Shown one piece after another: positions 10,590-19,038 of a stretch of DNA of 64,000 nt. The stretch spans positions 1-64,000 of the forward strand of contig JAHDFP010000015.1 of NCBI GenBank assembly GCA_020628095.1, in the 5' to 3' direction. This DNA comes from Saprospiraceae bacterium (GTDB lineage Bacteria; Bacteroidota; Bacteroidia; Chitinophagales; Saprospiraceae). Each line of letters starts with the position of its first letter. The stretch's first letter is position 1. The position numbers and the translations under genes were made by a program. Below the pieces are notes generated by a model. That model searched no databases, was not told the origin of the DNA, and saw nothing but the letters and a program-made list of their open reading frames with translations.

Positions 10590-12036
10590 ATTCATCATCT
10601 GGTTGTTTTTAGTTTTTGGCGTTACAGAAACATCTGCTATAGAGGTAAGTATTAATTATGCCGTATTCCAAAGTAATGAGACGGCTTATCTAGAATTATA
10701 TACCAGATTCTTTGGTGAGACAGTACAGTTTGTGTCTATTGATAGTACGGATCAGGTCCAGTCTTCCGTAGAGTATCTATTACTTATCCGTAAAGAGGAC
10801 AGCCTACACATAGCCGAAAAATATATAGTCAATAGTCCTATGACTAATACCTCAAGTGATTTTTGGGATAGTAAGAGGTATTCTTTACAGGATGGTTATT
10901 ATGACATTTCTCTACAACTCGTAGATCTTAATAATACATCTGATACCTTAAGCATTGATTGGGATATATCAGTCGTATCTGTGAACGGTAAGATTCATTC
11001 TTCGGATATGTTATTATTATCAGAAGTGCACCCTGATAATGGTACACAGAAGTTTTGCAAAAACGGGTTTTGTTTCGAGCCTTTATCTTTTGGGCTCATT
11101 GGTCCTGATAACCAGACGCTTATATCTTATCAAGAACTATATCAGCTAACTACGGAGATTGATAGCCAATATTACGTGCAATATTATGCTCAAAGTCTCG
11201 ATAGCACAGGGCAAATCATAAAGACCTTTCCTTCTGCATATAAAAAGTTAATTGCTCGTGAGTTTGAGCCATTATTGCTGGAGTACGATGCGAATACGCT
11301 CCCTTCGGGCAATTATAGATTTGTAACGGAAATCCGTATAAAAGACAAGACACTCATCAAGAGTAGTAGCAAGTCATTCTCCGTATATCATCCTCAGGTC
11401 GACTATCAATTGAAGTATCAAGGGGATACAAAATTTGAAACTGCCTTTGTGCAATTTTTGGATGGTGATGAGCTGGATTATGCACTAAAAGCAATTTATC
11501 CTCGGGTGGGTAACACCATGACAGAGGCGCTTAATGTCATTATAAAATCAGAAGATCTCCTAACAAAACGCTATTTCCTTTACCATTTTTGGTCGGGATT
11601 TTCGGCAACTAATCCCAAGGAGGTATACGAAAAGTATATGAAAGTGGCTAAAGCCATAGATCAGAGATATGCCAATAATGTTGGTTATGGATTTGAGTCT
11701 GATAGGGGTTACTATTTCTTAAAATACGGAAGACCTGATGATATCGTTTTTGTAGAAGATGAACCTTCGGCACCTCCTTATGAGATATGGATATACAACT
11801 ATATGCCTGAGACCCAAGAGACGAATGTGCGCTTTTTGTTTTATAACCCTTCCCTAGCGAGTAATGATTTCATACTATTACATTCTACGTGCAGGGGAGA
11901 ACGAAATAATCCACGGTGGGAAGTCGACCTGTATAGCGATGACTATAATGCCACGAGTGAACATTATATAGATGCGCGAAGGGTTAATGAGGGATTTAAT
12001 AGAAATGCCAGAAGATTCTTCTCTGATGCCAGATAA
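10579..12036 (+). CDS. GWxTD domain-containing protein
   Basis: Signal peptide; C-terminal FESDRGYYFLKYGRPDDIVFVEDEPSAPPYEIWIY is the GWxTD-family signature region. Confidence 0.85.
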   Translation: MINRFIIWLFLVFGVTETSAIEVSINYAVFQSNETAYLELYTRFFGETVQFVSIDSTDQVQSSVEYLLLIRKEDSLHIAEKYIVNSPMTNTSSDFWDSKRYSLQDGYYDISLQLVDLNNTSDTLSIDWDISVVSVNGKIHSSDMLLLSEVHPDNGTQKFCKNGFCFEPLSFGLIGPDNQTLISYQELYQLTTEIDSQYYVQYYAQSLDSTGQIIKTFPSAYKKLIAREFEPLLLEYDANTLPSGNYRFVTEIRIKDKTLIKSSSKSFSVYHPQVDYQLKYQGDTKFETAFVQFLDGDELDYALKAIYPRVGNTMTEALNVIIKSEDLLTKRYFLYHFWSGFSATNPKEVYEKYMKVAKAIDQRYANNVGYGFESDRGYYFLKYGRPDDIVFVEDEPSAPPYEIWIYNYMPETQETNVRFLFYNPSLASNDFILLHSTCRGERNNPRWEVDLYSDDYNATSEHYIDARRVNEGFNRNARRFFSDAR

Positions 12037-12805
12037 TAGAAACTTGCTGAGTGTCGCTTTATTACAATTACATATAGAGTGGCATAATCCCGAGACTAAT
12101 CTCAATAGGGCAGAACAGATGATGGGTGGCGTAGAAAACAAGGACGTCATCCTGCTGCCAGAGATGTGGGCAAGTGGCTTTACTATGAAGGCCCATCATT
12201 ATCATAGTTATACAGAGTCAGCTCTATCAGCTATGCAGAAATGGAGCAAAGAAAAAAATGCCCTCATTATAGGTTCTCTTATTAAGAAACAAGCCGATAC
12301 CTATTATAATCGTCTATACGCTGTGAGTAATGGAGAGGTAATCGCACAATACGATAAAAAGCACCTATTTGCCTATTCTGGCGAGGATCGGTTTTTTGAC
12401 GCTGGAGCGGAGAGAAAACTAATAGATTATAAAGGATGGAAGTTGTCTCTTAACATTTGTTATGACCTTCGGTTTCCCGTCTGGTGTCGCAATGTGGATG
12501 ATTATGATGTCAGCCTTTTCGTGGCTAATTGGCCTGATAAGCGTATCTCTGCCTGGGATAGCCTATTGCAAGCAAGATCTATAGAAAACCAAGCTTATGT
12601 ACTAGGATGCAATTGTTATGGCGTGGATGCCTGGCACAACAATTACTCAGGACATTCGGCTATATATGGTTATGATGGTGCACAATTAGATTACCTAGAG
12701 AATAGGGAAGGTGTTATCCATTATGAGCTTGATAAACAAGCTTTGACCCAATTCCGAAACGAACTACCGTTTCTCCGAGATCGCGATAATTTCATATTAC
12801 AATAA
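12026..12805 (+). CDS. carbon-nitrogen hydrolase (omega-amidase, YafV-like)
   Basis: Nitrilase Glu (VILLPEMWASGFTM), Lys (YDKKHLFAY) and Cys (LSLNICYDLRFPVW) motifs. ATG at 12026 replaces the track start at 11972. Confidence 0.92.
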   Translation: MPDNRNLLSVALLQLHIEWHNPETNLNRAEQMMGGVENKDVILLPEMWASGFTMKAHHYHSYTESALSAMQKWSKEKNALIIGSLIKKQADTYYNRLYAVSNGEVIAQYDKKHLFAYSGEDRFFDAGAERKLIDYKGWKLSLNICYDLRFPVWCRNVDDYDVSLFVANWPDKRISAWDSLLQARSIENQAYVLGCNCYGVDAWHNNYSGHSAIYGYDGAQLDYLENREGVIHYELDKQALTQFRNELPFLRDRDNFILQ

Positions 12806-12957
12806 GACTTTGGATAAACTCTATTTCTTGTATGACTAATAATGTCTTTGTTAGTCGTTATGGCAAGGAGAAACTTGCCCGATAATATGTACTTTTGGCT
12901 GGCTTTTATGCCTTGGTTTATGTAATGACCAATAAGAATTAAAAAAGGATAATTAGA

Positions 12958-15243
12958 ATGATAAGAATTATCAGTCTTGTTTCAGGTATTTTACTTTTTG
13001 GCATCTCTGTGATGATGGCGCAGGAAGGAAGTATACGTGGTCATGTCTACGATGTGGATAGCGGAGAACCTATTGCTTTTGCCAATCTACTCGTAGATGG
13101 TACCGATAAAGGAACGAACACTAATGTGGAAGGTTTCTTTACGATCAACGGTGTCAATGTCGGAGAGTACGACCTAAAAGTTTCTTACATAGGCTATGAG
13201 GAAAAAACCATCAAGGTCAAATTTTCTAAGTCCAACATAAATTATTACAAAGTCAACTTGGCCGAATCAGGAGTCAGTACAGGGGTGGTTAACATCAGTG
13301 CCGATAGACAGCAGGCCCGCTCGGAAGTACGCATCTCCAAAATACAGGTTAGCAAAAAAAGAATCAAAGCCTTGCCATCTACTGGTAGTGATGCGGATAT
13401 TGTCCAGTACCTACAGGTCTTGCCAGGAATTATATCCACGGGTGACCAGGGAGGGCAGCTTTATATCAGAGGAGGGTCTCCCGTGCAGAATAAGATATTA
13501 TTAGATGGATTGACCATTTATAATCCCTTTCACTCGATAGGTTTTTATTCCACCTTTGAGACAGAACTGATACGCAATGTGGATGTATTGACAGGAGGAT
13601 TTAATGCTGAGCACGGAGGACGTATCTCTGCGGTGGTGGATATTTCTACAAGAGAGGGTAATAAGAAAAAAATAGGTGGTCAGCTATCGGCGAGTCCGTT
13701 TATGGTCAAGGGGCTGATAGAAGGACCTATCATTAGCCTCAAAGAAGACGCAGGAAGTGCGGCGTCATTCGTATTAACTAGAAAGCAATCAATTATAGAG
13801 AATACCTCGACAAGTCTTTATTCTCATGCCAGTGTCAATGATTCCATTGGTTTACCATTTGCTTTTAGTGATACTTATGGAAAGCTGTCTTTTGTGACGA
13901 GCAATGGAAGTAAGTTTAATCTATTTGGATTTGATTTTGATGACGAATATAATAACCCTTTAGTCTCTAAGATAGGATGGAAAAATAGTGGAGGTGGTTT
14001 GACTTTCGATATATTGCCAGTAACTAGTTCTCTTAAGTTTGGAGGTATTGTTGGTTTTTCCAAATATAATATCGGGATAGAAGAAACGAATTCTGATCCT
14101 CGGCGTAGTCTAATAAGAGAATATTTGTTGGGTATTGATTTTGATTATTTCGGATCTGATTTTTCTATCAATTATGGTATCGAAGTAAAGAGTATCAGAA
14201 CAGAGTTTGAGTTTAAAAACCCTTTCGGTGTGACGTTAACTCAGGAGCAAAACACGACTGAATTATCTGGATTTTTCAAGTATAGAAAAGCATGGGATAA
14301 ATTGGTCATAGAGCCAGGCATCAGATTTCAGTATTATGCTTCGTTGGGTAACTTTTCACCAGAGCCAAGATTGGGTCTGAAGTATAATTTCTCTGACGCC
14401 ACTCGATTTAAAGCTGCAGCAGGAATATATACTCAAAATCTAATCTCTATATCTAACGAAAGAGATGTGGTCAATTTATTTACTGGATTTCTTTCTGGTC
14501 CTGAGACACAATTCCGAGGTCTCGATGGCAATCCTGTCGACAGCAAGCTTCAAATAGCTAGGCACTTGGTTGCTGGTGTAGAGCAGGATCTTACAGATAA
14601 AATACAAATTAATGTAGAGGGCTATTTCAAAGATTTCTCACAATTAGTCGTCATCAATAGAAACAAAACCTTGCCTTCGGATTCTGAATATAGCGTGGAG
14701 GAAGGAGAGGCTTATGGTATCGACTTCTCTCTCAAATATGAAACGCCGAGCTGGTATATCTGGTCTACTTACTCTTATGGCTTTGTTAAAAGAAATGATG
14801 GTGAGCAGATCTATCCGACTATTTTTGACAGGCGTCATAATGTCAACTTTTTGGCGACATATACATTCGGCGCGGATAAGGATTGGATGTTGAGTGCCAG
14901 ATGGAACTTAGGCTCTGGTTTTCCATTTACTAAGACACAAGGATTCTATAATCACCAAAGATTAGAAGATGGTATCGACTCAGATTACCTGACATCTAAT
15001 CCTGAAGAGATCGGAATAATCTATTCTGATGAGCGTAATGGTGGTCGATTACCTTACTATCACCGCTTAGACCTTTCTGCTCAGAAAACAGTGACTTTCT
15101 CCGATAATATCAATATGGAAGTCGTGGCGAGTGTAAGTAATACTTATGATCGGGATAACATATTCTATTTTGATCGTATAAGATATGAGCGTGTGGATCA
15201 GTTACCGATTATTCCTGCTGCGGCGATCAGATTTAACTTTTGA
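12958..15243 (+). CDS. TonB-dependent receptor with carboxypeptidase-like regulatory domain
   Basis: GSIRGHVYDVDSGEPIAFANLLVDGTDKGTNTNVEGFF, then plug (LPGIISTGDQGGQLYIRGGSPVQNKILLDGLTIYNP) and beta-barrel. Confidence 0.95.
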   Translation: MIRIISLVSGILLFGISVMMAQEGSIRGHVYDVDSGEPIAFANLLVDGTDKGTNTNVEGFFTINGVNVGEYDLKVSYIGYEEKTIKVKFSKSNINYYKVNLAESGVSTGVVNISADRQQARSEVRISKIQVSKKRIKALPSTGSDADIVQYLQVLPGIISTGDQGGQLYIRGGSPVQNKILLDGLTIYNPFHSIGFYSTFETELIRNVDVLTGGFNAEHGGRISAVVDISTREGNKKKIGGQLSASPFMVKGLIEGPIISLKEDAGSAASFVLTRKQSIIENTSTSLYSHASVNDSIGLPFAFSDTYGKLSFVTSNGSKFNLFGFDFDDEYNNPLVSKIGWKNSGGGLTFDILPVTSSLKFGGIVGFSKYNIGIEETNSDPRRSLIREYLLGIDFDYFGSDFSINYGIEVKSIRTEFEFKNPFGVTLTQEQNTTELSGFFKYRKAWDKLVIEPGIRFQYYASLGNFSPEPRLGLKYNFSDATRFKAAAGIYTQNLISISNERDVVNLFTGFLSGPETQFRGLDGNPVDSKLQIARHLVAGVEQDLTDKIQINVEGYFKDFSQLVVINRNKTLPSDSEYSVEEGEAYGIDFSLKYETPSWYIWSTYSYGFVKRNDGEQIYPTIFDRRHNVNFLATYTFGADKDWMLSARWNLGSGFPFTKTQGFYNHQRLEDGIDSDYLTSNPEEIGIIYSDERNGGRLPYYHRLDLSAQKTVTFSDNINMEVVASVSNTYDRDNIFYFDRIRYERVDQLPIIPAAAIRFNF

Positions 15244-15294
15244 TAGAAGCAAGAGTCTCTTATTTTTGCCACTCAATTTCAAAAATTAAATTAG

Positions 15295-15774
15295 ATGATA
15301 GAAGGATTTGAAAACCTAAGTGAAAATCAATTTACAACATTAAAAAAGAGCGTGTCATGGATCACTGTCCTGATAGCTGGTGCGGATGGCTCTATAGACG
15401 AAAGTGAAACGGAGTGGGCTAAAAAACTTACGGAAATACGAGGATATGCCAATCCAAGTCTGCTCAATGCCTTCTACGATGAAGTAGGCAAAAATTTTAG
15501 CGAAGAACTGAAGTCTCTAATGGATCACGTCCCCTTTGATACTAAAGATAGAACTCAATTACTGACTAGAAAGCTCGAAGAACTTAACGCGATCCTTCCT
15601 CTTTTGGATAATCGCTTTGCACTGGAATTATATTTCTCCCTTAAATCTTTCGCTAAGCATGTTGCTAAATCCACTGGTGGATTCTTGGGCTTTTTCAGTA
15701 TAAATAAAGAAGAAGCCAAGTTAATTGAACTGCCTATGATTACGCCTATAGAATTGGCAGAAGAAGAAGAGTAG
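15295..15774 (+). CDS. TerB-like / tellurite-resistance-domain hypothetical protein
   Basis: Helical 159-aa protein with WITVLIAGADGSIDESETEWAKK, resembling TerB-fold proteins. Confidence 0.5.
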   Translation: MIEGFENLSENQFTTLKKSVSWITVLIAGADGSIDESETEWAKKLTEIRGYANPSLLNAFYDEVGKNFSEELKSLMDHVPFDTKDRTQLLTRKLEELNAILPLLDNRFALELYFSLKSFAKHVAKSTGGFLGFFSINKEEAKLIELPMITPIELAEEEE

Positions 15775-15832
15775 GGCAGACGTAGGATCATAATAGAACT
15801 TTTTCCTTATACCATATCGTTAATATACCTCT

Positions 15833-16255
15833 ATGAAAAGTGAAGATAATCCACATGATTCCAATATAGTCTCTATCGCTCTCGATATCAATGCGCAGCC
15901 CGGACTTATCTGGGATATTATCACTAATAAAAAATATGCGAAAGAATTAGGGAATGTATTTGATAAAAATGCCTTTGTCGAATCTGATTGGAAGTTGGGA
16001 TCTGAGGTGCAATTCAAATATGAACCTGATCGTTTAGTCTGTACGGGCATTATAGGAGCATGGATAGAGAATCAATTGATACGAGTGGATTATGATTTTT
16101 CAGGTTTTAAGTATGTCGAAAAGTACAGTATAGAAAGAGGAGAGTCATTTTCCACACTGGCAATATATGCAGGTCCTTAAACCGAAGATTTTGAAGCTCA
16201 AAAGCTGGTTTGGGGTAATTGGCTGGCGAAGGTCAAGGAACTTAGTGAAAAATAA
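15833..16255 (+). pseudogene. SRPBCC (START-like/AHSA1-type) protein interrupted by an in-frame TAA
   Basis: Reading frame ...LAIYAGP-TAA(16178-16180)-TEDFEAQKLVWGNWLAKVKELSEK-TAA(16253-16255); the post-stop frame is clearly a conserved-looking family C-terminus. Confidence 0.75.
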
Positions 16256-16259
16256 AACG

Positions 16260-16317
16260 AATACTAAGACAACAGACGCGGACAAGGTATAAGCTGCACA
16301 TCTGTTGTCTTAGTATT
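16260..16317. terminator. bidirectional hairpin between convergent genes
   Basis: Perfect 17-bp inverted repeat AATACTAAGACAACAGA / TCTGTTGTCTTAGTATT with a 24-nt loop. Confidence 0.65.
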
Positions 16318-16334
16318 TATATGTAGTAAGTTTT

Positions 16335-18980
16335 TTATTTGACAAAACGATAAGTCGCCTTCAATAAAAATATGTGTGAGGCATTCTCATCTATAATTTG
16401 GTCGGTTAGGGACTTGATGACATTATCCACTCTATTTCCGTACATAGAATTATTCATAGTCCAAACTAGGAAAAATTCTGAACCAGGAATGTATTCCCAT
16501 CGCAACACAAGATTGGACCTAAACTGCATATAGGAAAAATCTGGATTTTGGAGTTCGTAATCTTTTGCACCATTTAGATTGTGATCTACGAGATAGCTGT
16601 TGTTTTCTTCATTGTAACTAATAGATTCGTCTTGGTATAGCTCTATTTTTTTATTTAGATCTATGGAGGTCGCGTCTTTCACGTATTTATAATTGGTGTA
16701 TCCACCGCTAGTCACATAAGGTTGTCCGTAATATTGGATGCTTAGATTGGGATTGACTGTATAGTTTATTCTGAGAGAAAGATTTACAGTTTCTCTATCC
16801 AAACTTCCAAGGATATAGGCTTGGCGATCATCTATTGTCTTTTGGGTAACGTATTGTAGGGCATTGAATGATTGCGAGTAGGAGGCTTGTAATCTGAGGC
16901 TAAGGGCATTGACAGGTTGGTAACTGACCCCTAACCAAGCTTCTTTATAGGATTGTGTATTATCCTTGGCGTTTTCATAACTCATTCCCCAATTGAGAAC
17001 CACCGCTTTTCTCCCATCTGATCTGGCGTTATAGTAAAAACCAACCTTTGGCATAAATCGAAATCGCGGCCCACCTCTCAGTTCCGCATAAGAATAGGAG
17101 GTTGGTGTATAATTGATTCCAAATCCAGTATAATAGAAGTTCTTGAAGTTAAAGTGAGAATTAAAATTGAAAGCAGTTAAGGTGCGATTACCTCCGAAGT
17201 CATAGGCGAGCCATTCGTTGACATTGATTTGTATACGATTGAAAATAGAAAAGGGTTGTAGCCAACGGTAACCCATCCAATAAAATTGTCGGATATCATC
17301 GGATTGTCTCTGGAATCCTAGATCATTTAGTTCCAGTTCTGGAGATCGCCATGCGATTCCTCCTTCTCCTATAAGTCGACCATTGCCTGATCTGCCTAGC
17401 TTGATATGACCTCCTGTACCAGTAAGACTGGTACGATCGGTATCCAGCGAAAGATGGTCTGCATCTTCTCGCTGGAAGAGATGTCCTATAGAACGTTGTG
17501 TATTTTCTATAGCGGTCGTCGAGCCACTGACATGGCTAGTCACCATATTGCCAGCCACATACCAAGACCTTTCTTTCCATCTATGCTCAAAATCTATCCC
17601 TGCGGTGATGGCAGACTTATGAAGGAAATCAAGATTATCCTCCATCTTTCTTTGAGTAGATGTGAGTATTCCACCGATCTGACTATTACGATTATTGAAG
17701 TCTTTTTTGAGTCTTCCGACAAAGTAATTAGTCAGGGGTTCTACCACCTGCATAGATCTGTCTCCTTCATTATCTATGATGGCATATTCTTTATCGGTGA
17801 TACTTTCTAGTATACCTATGGACAGACCATTTTTGGTTTTTCCGCTTAACTTCGCCGCGCCCAGTATGGTAGTGTTAGTCGGTACGTCAGCGATGTCTCC
17901 ACATTGTGTTGTGGGATAGCCCGATGGACTTTTGCCAATACGACGCGAATAAAATAGATTATCGCTCCAGAAGGTATTTCCAGCCATAGACCGAGATAAC
18001 CCATAATCGAATATGTTATTATTTTCTACAAAAAATGGCCTTTGCTCTCTGAAGAATATCTGGAAACCATCCAGATTAATAGCGGCAGGATCGGCTTCCA
18101 CTTGCCCAAAATCGGGATTGACAGTCAGGTCCAGCGTGATGTCATTTGTTACTCCGATTTTCGCATCTAATCCTGCGGCTAACGCGGGCTTGTTCTTTTT
18201 GAAAGGATGATCGCCAGGACGATTATCTACCTCTGACTTAATGACTGTGTACGGTTGTATCTCGACTTGTTTCTGAGGCTTAATATTTCGGATTCCTTCT
18301 AGTGTGCCAAACTGGCTTACAAGCCCTGGCGCATCACGCGGTACGAATTGCCACATAGACCCTTCTTGTTCCCGGAACAAATATCTTCGTACCTGCACAC
18401 CCCATTTCTGGTCAGTGGATTTGGAGAATCTCAATTGGCTGAGTGGGATACGTAATTCGGCCATCCATCCTTCTTCATTGATAGAGGATTTAGCAAGCCA
18501 GATGGGATTCCAGCTTTCGTCCCAGCCCATCCCGTCGTTACTTATCAGTTCGTCGCCCTTTACCCCAGCGGCAGAAATGGTAAACATAAATGCGGTCTGC
18601 TTATCATTATAACTATCGAACCCTATGGAAATACGATCACCTTCAAAGCCATCTCGGCGTGATAACCTCTCTACGATTTTATTTGGTTCTGTATCAAAAC
18701 ATTTAAAGGCCACATAGATGTACTTTTGATCACAGACTATTTTGAATGCGGTCTCTTGATGAGGGGCTTTTCCTGAGTCTGGAAAATCCTGTGTAAAGTC
18801 TGATTCCCAGTTTCCGCTTAACCATATTTCCTCATCTAATATGCCATCTATTGTAGGTGTCTGAGCAGCGGAGATCATTATGGCTTGTGCGGTCCGTTGC
18901 GCAATAGTATCTTGATCTTGGGCGCTCAGTGTCGATAAGCTAAGGACATAGCAAGCCAGTGCTAGCAATGGGTATCTCAT
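16335..18980 (-). CDS. DUF5916 domain-containing protein with N-terminal CBM9-like domain
   Basis: PTIDGILDEEIWLSGNWESDFTQDFPDSGKAP...FFVENNNIFDYG and C-terminal beta-barrel-like sequence. Confidence 0.9.
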   Translation of the reverse strand: MRYPLLALACYVLSLSTLSAQDQDTIAQRTAQAIMISAAQTPTIDGILDEEIWLSGNWESDFTQDFPDSGKAPHQETAFKIVCDQKYIYVAFKCFDTEPNKIVERLSRRDGFEGDRISIGFDSYNDKQTAFMFTISAAGVKGDELISNDGMGWDESWNPIWLAKSSINEEGWMAELRIPLSQLRFSKSTDQKWGVQVRRYLFREQEGSMWQFVPRDAPGLVSQFGTLEGIRNIKPQKQVEIQPYTVIKSEVDNRPGDHPFKKNKPALAAGLDAKIGVTNDITLDLTVNPDFGQVEADPAAINLDGFQIFFREQRPFFVENNNIFDYGLSRSMAGNTFWSDNLFYSRRIGKSPSGYPTTQCGDIADVPTNTTILGAAKLSGKTKNGLSIGILESITDKEYAIIDNEGDRSMQVVEPLTNYFVGRLKKDFNNRNSQIGGILTSTQRKMEDNLDFLHKSAITAGIDFEHRWKERSWYVAGNMVTSHVSGSTTAIENTQRSIGHLFQREDADHLSLDTDRTSLTGTGGHIKLGRSGNGRLIGEGGIAWRSPELELNDLGFQRQSDDIRQFYWMGYRWLQPFSIFNRIQINVNEWLAYDFGGNRTLTAFNFNSHFNFKNFYYTGFGINYTPTSYSYAELRGGPRFRFMPKVGFYYNARSDGRKAVVLNWGMSYENAKDNTQSYKEAWLGVSYQPVNALSLRLQASYSQSFNALQYVTQKTIDDRQAYILGSLDRETVNLSLRINYTVNPNLSIQYYGQPYVTSGGYTNYKYVKDATSIDLNKKIELYQDESISYNEENNSYLVDHNLNGAKDYELQNPDFSYMQFRSNLVLRWEYIPGSEFFLVWTMNNSMYGNRVDNVIKSLTDQIIDENASHIFLLKATYRFVK

Positions 18981-19038
18981 TGTAGTAAAGTTTGTTAGAT
19001 TAAGAAATTTCGAATTTTTGCTTTACGCCAGTCTCTTT

